Shown here: positions 8,771-22,222 of the stretch, piece after piece
Numbering within the stretch: the stretch's first letter is position 1
Layout: each line of letters opens with the position of its first letter
Assembly: GCF_022370835.2 (NCBI RefSeq)
Contig: NZ_CP092365.1
Coordinates: forward strand, 3,162,001 to 3,226,000
DNA: 64,000 nt
Origin: Mycolicibacillus parakoreensis
GTDB taxonomy: Bacteria > Actinomycetota > Actinomycetes > Mycobacteriales > Mycobacteriaceae
Reading direction: 5' to 3'
Notes under the pieces: model-generated
The model's input: the letters and a program-made list of their open reading frames with translations, nothing else
What the model was told of the DNA's origin: nothing
Database searches by the model: none
Program-made: the position numbers and the translations under genes

Positions 8771-8806
8771 GTTACAGTTTGCCGACGGTTGCACAACAGT
8801 TGTAAC
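8771..8806. promoter_or_regulatory. Inverted repeats over the fadE8 promoter (putative operator)
   Basis: GTTACA at 8771-8776 and its complement TGTAAC at 8801-8806 flank 24 bases. Inside the right half lies ACAAC-A-GTTGT (8793-8803), a nearly perfect palindrome. The left arm covers the TAACAC -10-like hexamer of fadE8 and the right arm reaches the -35 zone, a layout expected for a repressor site. Which regulator binds is unknown; the PaaX-like protein of the operon is the nearest candidate. Confidence 0.5.
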
Positions 8807-8818
8807 TTTCCGCGGGTG

Positions 8819-10126
8819 CTACCGCAGCGCGCTGCCGGCGAGCCACTGCGGCCAGGGCAGGCCCCAGTCCCCGTTCTGCCACACCGGCAGCGGTTCGCCC
8901 CCGGTGTTGCGCACCTCGAAGACGTCGCCGGGCTGGGCGAAGTCGTAGAACCATGCGGCGTTGCCGGCGTTGACGTTCAAACAGCCGTGCGAGACGTTGG
9001 TGCTGCCCTGCGCCCACACCGTGCTGTCCAACTGGTGGACGTAGATCCCGCTGGCGGTCAACCGGACCGCGTTGTGCACCGTCTGCTTGTAGCCCAGCGG
9101 CGCGTCGACGGGCAGCCCGTAGCTGGAGGAGTCCATCACCACCGAGGGGGACTTGTCCATGACCGTGTAGACGCCGGGCTGCGTCCAAAAGGAGATGGTC
9201 TGCCCGTCGACGGTCTGCGACCCGCCCATGCCCATCGAGGTGGCGATGGTGCGCACCAGCTCGCCGTTTTCATAAACCTCGATCTGTTTGGTGGCGTCGT
9301 CGGCGATCGACACCCGCGCATCGCCGATCCGGATGGCCACCCGGCTGTCGCGTTCGCCGTAGAGCCCGTCGCCGAGGTGCCGGCCGAACAGGCTGGCGGT
9401 GGCGACCAGGCGGGTGCCCGGCCGATGGTAGTCCGGTGGGCGCCAATGGGCGCGCCGGTCGTCGAGCCAGTACCAGGACCCCTCGACCGGCGGGTCGGAG
9501 CGGACCGTGAGCAGCTGTTCGGCGGCCACTCGGTCGGCGACCGGTTCGTCGAAGCGGGCCACGATGACCGTACCCACCCCGTAGCCGGCGCCGTCGACGA
9601 GCGGCGTCCCCGACGTCGCGGTGAACGTCACCCGCGTCTGCTCGGCCGGTGTCACGGTGGTGAACGTCGAGGTCTGCCGGTGCGCCGTCCCGTCGGCGTC
9701 GCGGGAGACGACCGCCAGGGTGTAGCGGCGCCCGTAGTCCAACGGCGCCTCGGATCGCCAGCTGCGCCGGTCGGCGCTCAAGGCGCCCGCGATCGGCTCG
9801 TCGGCACCGCTGACCAGCGATACCCCGGTCAGCTCCCCCGGGCTGACCCGGACCCGGACCGCCTCGGCCGGACCGACGTCGACCGCCCCGTCCGCCGGTG
9901 ACACCGTCACCACCGGGGCGGGCGCCGTCGGGGCGGCCGGCACCTGCCCGGCCGGCTCGCCGCCACCGCGGGTGCCCGTCCACAGCGCGGCCCCTCCCAG
10001 CGCGGCGACCACGGCGAGCGCCAGCCCGACGAGCAGCCGGCTGCGCCTGCGCCCGGGCCCGCCCGGGCGCTCCCCCCGCGCGCCCCGCGAACCCGAGGGC
10101 GCGATCGGGGGCGTCTTCACCGACAC
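8819..10126 (-). CDS. L,D-transpeptidase (YkuD domain), membrane-anchored
   Basis: A 435-residue peptidoglycan cross-linking enzyme. L,D-transpeptidases form 3-3 bonds between diaminopimelate residues using an active-site cysteine and are the main carbapenem targets in mycobacteria. A basic N-terminus and one hydrophobic helix (about residues 33-52) anchor it outside the membrane. An Ig-like region follows, then the catalytic domain with YVHQLDSTVWAQGSTNVSHGCLNVN; Cys382 of SHGC is the nucleophile. The C-terminus is aromatic rich (LPVWQNGDWGLPWPQW). I use GTG at 10124-10126 because an AAGGGGGG stretch lies 8 bases upstream; a GTG at 10151-10153 would add 9 residues but has no ribosome binding site. 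It is divergent from a DsbA-like gene. M. tuberculosis carries lpqP, not this gene, before fadE8. Confidence 0.92.
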   Translation of the reverse strand: MSVKTPPIAPSGSRGARGERPGGPGRRRSRLLVGLALAVVAALGGAALWTGTRGGGEPAGQVPAAPTAPAPVVTVSPADGAVDVGPAEAVRVRVSPGELTGVSLVSGADEPIAGALSADRRSWRSEAPLDYGRRYTLAVVSRDADGTAHRQTSTFTTVTPAEQTRVTFTATSGTPLVDGAGYGVGTVIVARFDEPVADRVAAEQLLTVRSDPPVEGSWYWLDDRRAHWRPPDYHRPGTRLVATASLFGRHLGDGLYGERDSRVAIRIGDARVSIADDATKQIEVYENGELVRTIATSMGMGGSQTVDGQTISFWTQPGVYTVMDKSPSVVMDSSSYGLPVDAPLGYKQTVHNAVRLTASGIYVHQLDSTVWAQGSTNVSHGCLNVNAGNAAWFYDFAQPGDVFEVRNTGGEPLPVWQNGDWGLPWPQWLAGSALR

Positions 10127-10162
10127 GGGCCCGGCCCCCCTTCGCGACGACACGCACGATGT

Positions 10163-10217
10163 GTGCTAGAACAAAACGTACGTACCTACGTAGTAGATAC
10201 GTAGGAAACTCTAGCAC
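10163..10217. promoter_or_regulatory. Nested palindromes in the divergent L,D-transpeptidase / dsbA-like promoter
   Basis: Two perfect 8-base inverted repeats are nested. The inner is CCTACGTA (10185-10192), five bases, then TACGTAGG (10198-10205). The outer is GTGCTAGA (10163-10170) paired with TCTAGCAC (10210-10217). A further ACGTACGTA lies at 10176-10184. The spacing is unequal (14 bases left, 4 right of the inner repeat). The site sits between two divergent starts and one base before the GGAGGT of the dsbA-like gene. I read it as a repressor operator, possibly for the BlaI-like protein encoded 1.7 kb downstream, but that link is inference. Confidence 0.65.
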
Positions 10218-10228
10218 GGAGGTACCGC

Positions 10229-10948
10229 GTGACCGACGAACGAACGAGCCGCGGCAAGGACATGATCGTGATCGCGGTTCTCGCCGTTGTCGCGGTGGGA
10301 CTGCTGGTGTACCTGGCCGTCGACCCGGCCGGCGACGGCGGCGCCACCGACGACGCGGCTCTGGCCGAGACGCCCGCCGCCGCGGCCACCGCCGGGGAGT
10401 TGGGCATCGAGCGGCGTCACGACGACGACCCGTTCGCGCTGGGGGATCCCGCGGCGCCGGTCGCGCTGGTGGTCTTCTCCGACTACCGGTGCCCGTTCTG
10501 CGCCAAGTTCAGCCGCGACACCCAACCGGTGCTCGAGGACCGCTTCGTCGAGCCGGGCACGTTGCGCATCGAATGGCGTGACTACCCGCTGATGGGCGAG
10601 CAGTCCATGCTCGCCGCCCGTGCCGGGCGCGCCGCCGCCGAACAGGGCCGGTTCTGGGAGTTCAACCGCGCGGTCTATGCCGCGGCGCCGGAACGGGCCA
10701 AGGCGGAGTTCACCGAGCAGGCCCTGATCGGCTTCGCCGAGCAGGCCGGGGTCGCCGACGTCGACCGCTTCACCGCCGATCTGCGCGGTGACGGTTTCGA
10801 CGCCGCGATCAACGCCGATGTGGCCCTGGCCAACAGCATCGGCGTGCCCAGCACGCCTGCGTTTTTGATCAACGGGACCCCGCTGCTCGGCGCGCAGCCG
10901 ACCGAGGACTTCGTCCGCGCCATCGACGACGCCCGGGCCGGCCGATGA
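10229..10948 (+). CDS. DsbA-like membrane-anchored thiol oxidoreductase
   Basis: A 239-residue thioredoxin-fold protein of the DsbA/DSBA_2 group acting outside the membrane on protein disulfides. One N-terminal helix (about residues 12-31) anchors it; the active site is Cys88-Pro-Phe-Cys91 (FSDYRCPFCAKF) and GVPSTPAF supplies the cis-proline loop near the C-terminus. The GTG start at 10229 has GGAGGT 5 bases upstream. Its stop overlaps the start of a CcdA-like gene by four bases, so the two are translationally coupled, a pairing in which the membrane protein would pass electrons to the soluble domain. It is divergent from an L,D-transpeptidase whose catalytic cysteine could be a client; that is inference. 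Confidence 0.88.
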   Translation: MTDERTSRGKDMIVIAVLAVVAVGLLVYLAVDPAGDGGATDDAALAETPAAAATAGELGIERRHDDDPFALGDPAAPVALVVFSDYRCPFCAKFSRDTQPVLEDRFVEPGTLRIEWRDYPLMGEQSMLAARAGRAAAEQGRFWEFNRAVYAAAPERAKAEFTEQALIGFAEQAGVADVDRFTADLRGDGFDAAINADVALANSIGVPSTPAFLINGTPLLGAQPTEDFVRAIDDARAGR

Positions 10949-11817
10949 GCGGCATCGGGGCGCTCGGCGCCTTCCTCGGCGGGCTGGCGTCGCTGCTCAG
11001 CCCGTGCTCGGCGCTGCTGTTGCCGTCGTTCTTCGCCTACGCCTTCGACCGCGTGCAGGTGTTGATCCGCCGTTCGATCGGGTTCTGGCTGGGGCTGTGC
11101 GCCGTGCTGGTGCCGCTGGGCGCCGGGATCGGCGGCCTGGGCCGGGCACTCACCGAGTACCGCAGCGGGTTGATCCTGGTCGGCGCGCTGGTCCTGATCG
11201 GTTTCGGGGCGCTGACCGTGCTCGGCAGGGGCTTCAGCGTGCCGGGCATGCAACGGATGTCCGGGCGCATCACCGTGTCGTCGACGCTGTCGGTCGTCGC
11301 GCTCGGCGCCGTCTACGGACTGGCCGGCTTCTGCGCCGGCCCGCTGCTGGGTGCGGTGCTCACCATGTCGGCGCTGGGCGCCAACCCGGTCTACGGGGGG
11401 CTGCTGATGGCCGTCTACGCGCTGGGCATGGCCGCGCCGCTGTTTCTGCTCGCCTGGCTGTGGGAGCGCTACAACCTGGGCGCCAAGCGGTGGCTGCGCG
11501 GCCGGCCGGTCCGGCTGGGACCGCTGCACACCCACACCACCGCCCTGCTGAGCGGAACGGTGCTGATCGTGATCGGGATCCTGTTTCTGCTCACCGACGG
11601 CACCGCGAACCTCGGCGGTCTGCTCAGCGTGGACACGGAGTTCGGCCTGCAGGTCTGGCTGCGCCGGATGTCGACCGCGGTCGCCGACCCGGTGGTGCTG
11701 CTCATCGCGGTCCTGGGCGTGCTGGCCTGGCGGGTCTATCGGTGGCGGCGCCCGCGCGGCGGGTCACGGCCCGAACCCGCGGCGATCACCGCGACCGACG
11801 ACGATCCACGCATCTGA
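10945..11817 (+). CDS. CcdA/DsbD-type membrane thiol-electron transporter
   Basis: A 290-residue membrane protein with about six to seven hydrophobic helices. CcdA proteins carry reducing equivalents from cytoplasmic thioredoxin across the membrane using two intramembrane cysteines. Here SPCSALLLPSF (Cys21) and GLAGFCAGPLLG (Cys130) sit in equivalent positions of the two half-repeats. It overlaps the DsbA-like gene by four bases (ATGA). The C-terminus is cytosolic, basic and disordered. Together the two genes form a thiol-redox module. The BlaI-like gene starts 132 bases later after a separate promoter-like element, so it may or may not be in the same transcript. Confidence 0.85.
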   Translation: MSGIGALGAFLGGLASLLSPCSALLLPSFFAYAFDRVQVLIRRSIGFWLGLCAVLVPLGAGIGGLGRALTEYRSGLILVGALVLIGFGALTVLGRGFSVPGMQRMSGRITVSSTLSVVALGAVYGLAGFCAGPLLGAVLTMSALGANPVYGGLLMAVYALGMAAPLFLLAWLWERYNLGAKRWLRGRPVRLGPLHTHTTALLSGTVLIVIGILFLLTDGTANLGGLLSVDTEFGLQVWLRRMSTAVADPVVLLIAVLGVLAWRVYRWRRPRGGSRPEPAAITATDDDPRI

Positions 11818-11827
11818 GCCGAACGGT

Positions 11828-11833
11828 TACGAT
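11828..11833 (+). promoter_or_regulatory. -10 hexamer (TACGAT) before the blaI-like gene
   Basis: TACGAT fits the mycobacterial TANNNT -10 consensus and lies just after the ccdA-like stop. Transcription would begin near 11840, ahead of a purine-rich GGAGGAGGA and a small ORF at 11865. No clear -35 is visible. Suggestive only. Confidence 0.4.
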
Positions 11834-11864
11834 CACGCTGGAGCTGGAGGAGGACACGAGACCC

Positions 11865-11948
11865 ATGCGACACCTCATGCGGGCCCGAAGGCGGGTCCCC
11901 ATGCGAACGCGACGCGGCAGCGCGGCACCGACGTGCATCGGCGGCTGA
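11865..11948 (+). CDS. Arg-rich 27-residue leader ORF before the blaI-like gene
   Basis: ATG at 11865 follows GGAGGAGGA (11846-11854) and opens a 27-codon frame that begins MRHLMRARRRVPMRTRR and ends CIGG with TGA at 11946-11948, one base before the GTG of the BlaI-like gene. Nine of 27 residues are arginine. The tight stop-to-start distance suggests translational coupling or a leader-peptide control; there is no evidence that the peptide itself has a function. It could also be an accidental frame. Confidence 0.4.
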   Translation: MRHLMRARRRVPMRTRRGSAAPTCIGG

Positions 11949-11949
11949 C

Positions 11950-12324
11950 GTGGCGATCCGGGGATTCGGTGATCTCGAAACCGTCGTGATGGACATCCTG
12001 TGGTCGCGCACCGAGCCGTGCACCGTGCGCAGTGTGCACGAGGAGCTGCTGGGCCGGCGCCAGATCGCCTACACCACCGTGATGTCGACGATGGACAATC
12101 TGTTCCGCAAGGGTTGGCTGCTGCGGGACAAGGTCGGCCTGGCCTACCGATACCGTCCCACGATGAGCCGCGAGGAACACTCCGCGAAGCTCATGCGGAC
12201 GGTGTTCGAGACCGGCGGCGACAGCGGGCTGATCCTCAACTTCTTCCTCGAGCAGATCACCGGGGATGATTCGGCCAAGCTCCGCGAGGTCCTCGACCAA
12301 CTGAACGGAGGCGAATCCCGATGA
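11950..12324 (+). CDS. BlaI/MecI/CopY-family repressor
   Basis: A 124-residue winged-helix repressor of the BlaI family. The helix-turn-helix is in residues about 5-65 (LETVVMDILWSRTEPCTVRSVHEELLGRRQIAYTTVMSTMDNLFRKGWL), followed by the short dimerisation region. Family members block beta-lactamase or cell-wall stress genes and are inactivated by cleavage by a BlaR1-type protease. The next gene, overlapping by four bases, encodes an M56 metallopeptidase, the same pairing as M. tuberculosis Rv1846c-Rv1845c. GTG start at 11950, one base after the leader-ORF stop. Targets are unknown; the palindromes at 10163-10217 are candidates. Confidence 0.92.
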   Translation: MAIRGFGDLETVVMDILWSRTEPCTVRSVHEELLGRRQIAYTTVMSTMDNLFRKGWLLRDKVGLAYRYRPTMSREEHSAKLMRTVFETGGDSGLILNFFLEQITGDDSAKLREVLDQLNGGESR

Positions 12325-13253
12325 ACGCGGTCACCGTGCTGCTGGGCTACGCGATCGTCCTGAGTTGGCTGGCGCCGCAACTGCTGTCCGGCCGGCTCAC
12401 CGCCGGTGTGGCCCCGCGGTTGACCGTCGCCGGCTGGTTGACCTGCGTGGCCACCGCGGTGCTCGCCTGGGTGTCGGCGTTGACGATCCTGGTGGTGGCC
12501 GCCGCCCACAGCATCATCACCCACACCGCGCTCACCTTCTGCGTCGAGACGCTGGGGATCGCCGGGGCGATGCGGCTCTCCGCCGAGGTGGCCACGGTGC
12601 TGGTCGCCGCGCTGCTGGTGGCGTGCGGCGCCGTCGCCGTCGGCACCGGGCGGCGGGTGCTGGCTGGCCTGCTGGCGGTGCGGCGCCACAATCGGGCCCA
12701 CGCCGAGGCGGTGCGCATCGTCGGCCGGTCCGCCGGCCCCGACGGTGTCGTGCTCATCGCCGACGAGCGGCCCACCGCCTACTGTGTAGCCGCCCGGGGC
12801 CGCGACACCATCGTGGTGACCACCTCGGCGCTGGGGTTGCTCGACACCGGCGAGCTGGCCGCGGTCATCGCCCACGAACGCGCGCACCTGCGCGGTCGCC
12901 ACCACCACATCGTCGCGGTGCTCACCGCGCTGGCGGCGGCGCTCCCCCGGCTGCCGCTGCTGCGCGAGGCCGAGCGGACCGTGCCCGGCCTGCTGGAGAT
13001 GTGCGCCGACGACGCCGCGGTGCGCCGCCACGGGCCGGCGGCGCTGGTCGCCAGCCTGGTCACGCTGGCCGGTCACCGGCCCCTGCCGGTCACGGCGCTG
13101 GCGGCGGCCGGCACCGCGGTCACCGCGCGCGTGCAGCGCCTGCTGCAGCCCACCGCGCAGTCGCGGTGCAACCCGCGGGCGGTCTCGCTGACCCTCGCCT
13201 GCGGCGCGACGCTCGCCGCGCCGCTGCTCGCGTTCACGTTGTGCACGCTGTAG
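12321..13253 (+). CDS. M56-family membrane metallopeptidase (BlaR1-like, no sensor domain)
   Basis: A 310-residue integral membrane zinc protease. Hydrophobic helices occur at about residues 1-20, 35-62, 88-118 and near the C-terminus (RAVSLTLACGATLAAPLLAFTL). The catalytic motif is His185-Glu-Arg-Ala-His189, with MCADDAAVRRHGPAALVASLV further on supplying the expected acidic ligand region. Unlike BlaR1 it has no C-terminal penicillin-binding sensor, so what triggers it is unknown. It overlaps blaI by four bases and probably cleaves that repressor. It converges on nfo with ten bases between them. Confidence 0.88.
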   Translation: MNAVTVLLGYAIVLSWLAPQLLSGRLTAGVAPRLTVAGWLTCVATAVLAWVSALTILVVAAAHSIITHTALTFCVETLGIAGAMRLSAEVATVLVAALLVACGAVAVGTGRRVLAGLLAVRRHNRAHAEAVRIVGRSAGPDGVVLIADERPTAYCVAARGRDTIVVTTSALGLLDTGELAAVIAHERAHLRGRHHHIVAVLTALAAALPRLPLLREAERTVPGLLEMCADDAAVRRHGPAALVASLVTLAGHRPLPVTALAAAGTAVTARVQRLLQPTAQSRCNPRAVSLTLACGATLAAPLLAFTLCTL

Positions 13254-13263
13254 CGCCGGCCGT

Positions 13264-14022
13264 TCAGCCGATGTGCTCCTTGAGGAACGCGATGTCGTCC
13301 TTGCGGCCTTCCTCGGCGGTCTCGCAGATCACCGGGGCGCCGGCGGCTTGCACCACCGCCACCAGCAGCTGCGGATCGATCTGGCCGGTCCCGAAATTGG
13401 CGTGACGGTCGCGGCCGGACCCGGCCGCGTCCTTGGAGTCGTTGCAGTGCACCAAATCGATGCGCCCGGTGATCGCCGTGATCCGGTCCACCGCGTCGAT
13501 CAGCGCCTCGCCCGCCGCCCAGGTGTGACAGGTGTCCAGGCAGAAACCGACCCCGGTGTCGCCGATGTGCTCCCACAGCCGGGCGATGACGTCGAAGCGG
13601 CGCGCCATCGCCCGCTGCCCGCCGGCGGTGTTCTCCAGATACACCGGCACCTCGGTGTCGAGCCGGTCGAGGGCCTTGCGCCACCGGGCGAAACCGGCGT
13701 CGAGGTCGTCGTCGTCGGCGGTGACGTGACCGCCGTGCACGATCACCGCGGCCGCGCCGATGTCGGCGGCCGCATCGCAGGTCTGCTGCAGGATCTTGCG
13801 TGAGGGAATCCGCACCCGGTTGTTCGGGGAGGCCACGTTGATCAGATACGGCGCGTGCACATAGATCGGCACCTCGGCGGCGCGCAGCACCGCGGCGTCC
13901 TCACGCGGGTTCGGCGGCTTCCAGCTCTGCGGGTTGGACAGGAAGATCTGCACCACGTCGGCGCCCTCGGCGTTCGCCGCCGCTATCGGGTCCTTCGGGC
14001 CGACATGAGAACCGATGAGCAC
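13264..14022 (-). CDS. nfo: Endonuclease IV (AP endonuclease)
   Basis: A 252-residue TIM-barrel enzyme that cuts DNA 5' of abasic sites in base-excision repair, using three zinc ions. Metal-binding segments are visible: [61 protein letters not shown] and [11 protein letters not shown] start at 14020-14022 has no ribosome binding site; TAGACT ends 7 bases before it, pointing to a leaderless mRNA. It corresponds to M. tuberculosis end (Rv0670) and follows rpoC on the same strand, separated by a repeat-rich hairpin region. It is convergent with the M56 peptidase gene. Confidence 0.95.
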   Translation of the reverse strand: MLIGSHVGPKDPIAAANAEGADVVQIFLSNPQSWKPPNPREDAAVLRAAEVPIYVHAPYLINVASPNNRVRIPSRKILQQTCDAAADIGAAAVIVHGGHVTADDDDLDAGFARWRKALDRLDTEVPVYLENTAGGQRAMARRFDVIARLWEHIGDTGVGFCLDTCHTWAAGEALIDAVDRITAITGRIDLVHCNDSKDAAGSGRDRHANFGTGQIDPQLLVAVVQAAGAPVICETAEEGRKDDIAFLKEHIG

Positions 14023-14029
14023 ACCGGCC

Positions 14030-14035
14030 AGTCTA
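14030..14035 (-). promoter_or_regulatory. -10 hexamer (TAGACT) of a leaderless nfo promoter
   Basis: On the minus strand TAGACT is followed by seven bases and then the GTG of nfo, the spacing at which the first base of the start codon is the transcription start. There is no Shine-Dalgarno in the seven bases. Confidence 0.6.
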
Positions 14036-14093
14036 GTGACCGGCCAACAACGCGGCCTCCGCGGTGTCCGCGGCCTCCCCGGCCTCCGCGGCC

Positions 14094-14147
14094 GAGCGTG
14101 AAACCAGGTTCACCCTCGGCGTCGAGCGTGAAACCAGCTTCACGCTC
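14094..14147. repeat. Two-copy 24-base direct repeat downstream of rpoC
   Basis: A 24-base segment beginning GAGCGTGAAACCAG occurs at 14094-14117 and again at 14124-14147 with two or three substitutions. Each unit is itself a dyad (GAGCGTGAA ... TTCAC-CTC). The second copy has perfected its dyad and forms the core of the hairpin at 14113-14159. Confidence 0.75.
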
Positions 14148-14159
14148 GACGCCCGAGGG
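14113..14159 (-). terminator. Long hairpin downstream of rpoC (putative terminator)
   Basis: The arms 14113-14132 and 14139-14159 pair over 20 base pairs with a single bulged base (14154) and a six-base loop. The innermost 14 pairs are perfect (GCGTCGAGCGTGAA with its complement). It lies about 90 bases after the rpoC stop. There is no U-tract, which is usual for mycobacterial terminators. It would isolate rpoBC from nfo. Confidence 0.65.
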
Positions 14160-14240
14160 CGCTCACACCCGAGGCGCTCACACCCGGGGCGCTCGACACC
14201 CGAGGCGCTCGGCACCCCGGGGGCGCTCACACCCGGGGGG
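14158..14240. repeat. Degenerate GC-rich tandem repeat between rpoC and its hairpin
   Basis: Five imperfect units of about 15-18 bases follow one another, each of the form GCGCTCACACCCGAGG or a variant with extra G. They fill the space between the rpoC stop and the hairpin. Read on the minus strand they could encode short peptides, but no start signal supports translation. The variation in G-run length suggests slippage. Confidence 0.65.
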
Positions 14241-14245
14241 CCGAC

Positions 14246-18244
<3,999 letters not shown>

Positions 18245-18255
18245 CTAGGCGATAA

Positions 18256-21756
<3,501 letters not shown>

Positions 21757-22168
21757 GATGCGTCCTTCCAGCACCTCATGCGACCTGCGGGTCGGCCGAC
21801 CCGTTTCGTCGCGATATCTGCGTCGGTTCGGCTGGCAGACGGCCTGTCCGGGTCTCACGCACGCGGCCAGTTCACTGAGCGCGGAGCAAGCTCAGACTAG
21901 GGCCTCGATGTCGGGTCGATGTGAGGTGGGCAGGGGGCAGCCAGCGCAACCTCACACGATAGCGCAGCGCCCGGCATTCCTCAACCGCGATGCCCCGGCG
22001 GCCTCGCGGACCGTCGGGCGCTGGCTGCCGCCCGATCCGTCCTCACCACTTTCAGGCAACGACATGTTGACCAACAGATTGACCTGTTTACGGCCTTCCG
22101 TCAAGCGTTTCCGCCGACTGATCTGCTCGGGTCGCGGCGGGGGCATCGCACGCGGCGCCGCACCGCAC
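21757..22168 (-). promoter_or_regulatory. rpoBC upstream region with two candidate promoters
   Basis: About 410 bases without a gene lie between rpoB and the mkl terminator. On the minus strand TTGACG (22104-22099) is followed, 17 bases later, by CAATCT (22081-22076), a plausible -35/-10. Nearer the gene TAGTCT (21899-21894) matches the TANNNT -10 form, leaving a leader of about 130 bases. The two would agree with the known use of more than one rpoB promoter in mycobacteria. I see no convincing ORF, riboswitch or repeat. Confidence 0.45.
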
Positions 22169-22215
22169 GGGCGCACCCGGCAGGTGAGTTTGCTCACTGC
22201 CGGGTGTGTGCGCCC
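22169..22215 (-). terminator. Hairpin terminator of mkl
   Basis: Arms GGGCGCA-CCCGGCA-g-GTGAG (22169-22188) and CTCAC-TGCCGGG-tgtg-TGCGCCC (22193-22215) pair over 19 base pairs with a one-base and a four-base bulge and a TTTG loop. It begins eight bases after the mkl stop codon and has no U-tract. Confidence 0.7.
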
Positions 22216-22222
22216 GGGGCGG

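Noticed and set aside
5640..8948. 1102-codon plus-strand frame across echA5-fadE8
   Set aside because: It runs antisense through four well-supported genes and reads as low-complexity sequence; not a gene.
14033..14230. Possible small protein encoded on the minus strand by the repeats after rpoC
   Set aside because: Its sequence is only the translated repeat, there is no ribosome binding site, and the DNA dyads explain the structure better.
14158..14240. CRISPR-like array
   Set aside because: Units follow one another directly without spacers, vary in sequence and have no cas genes nearby; simple tandem repeat.
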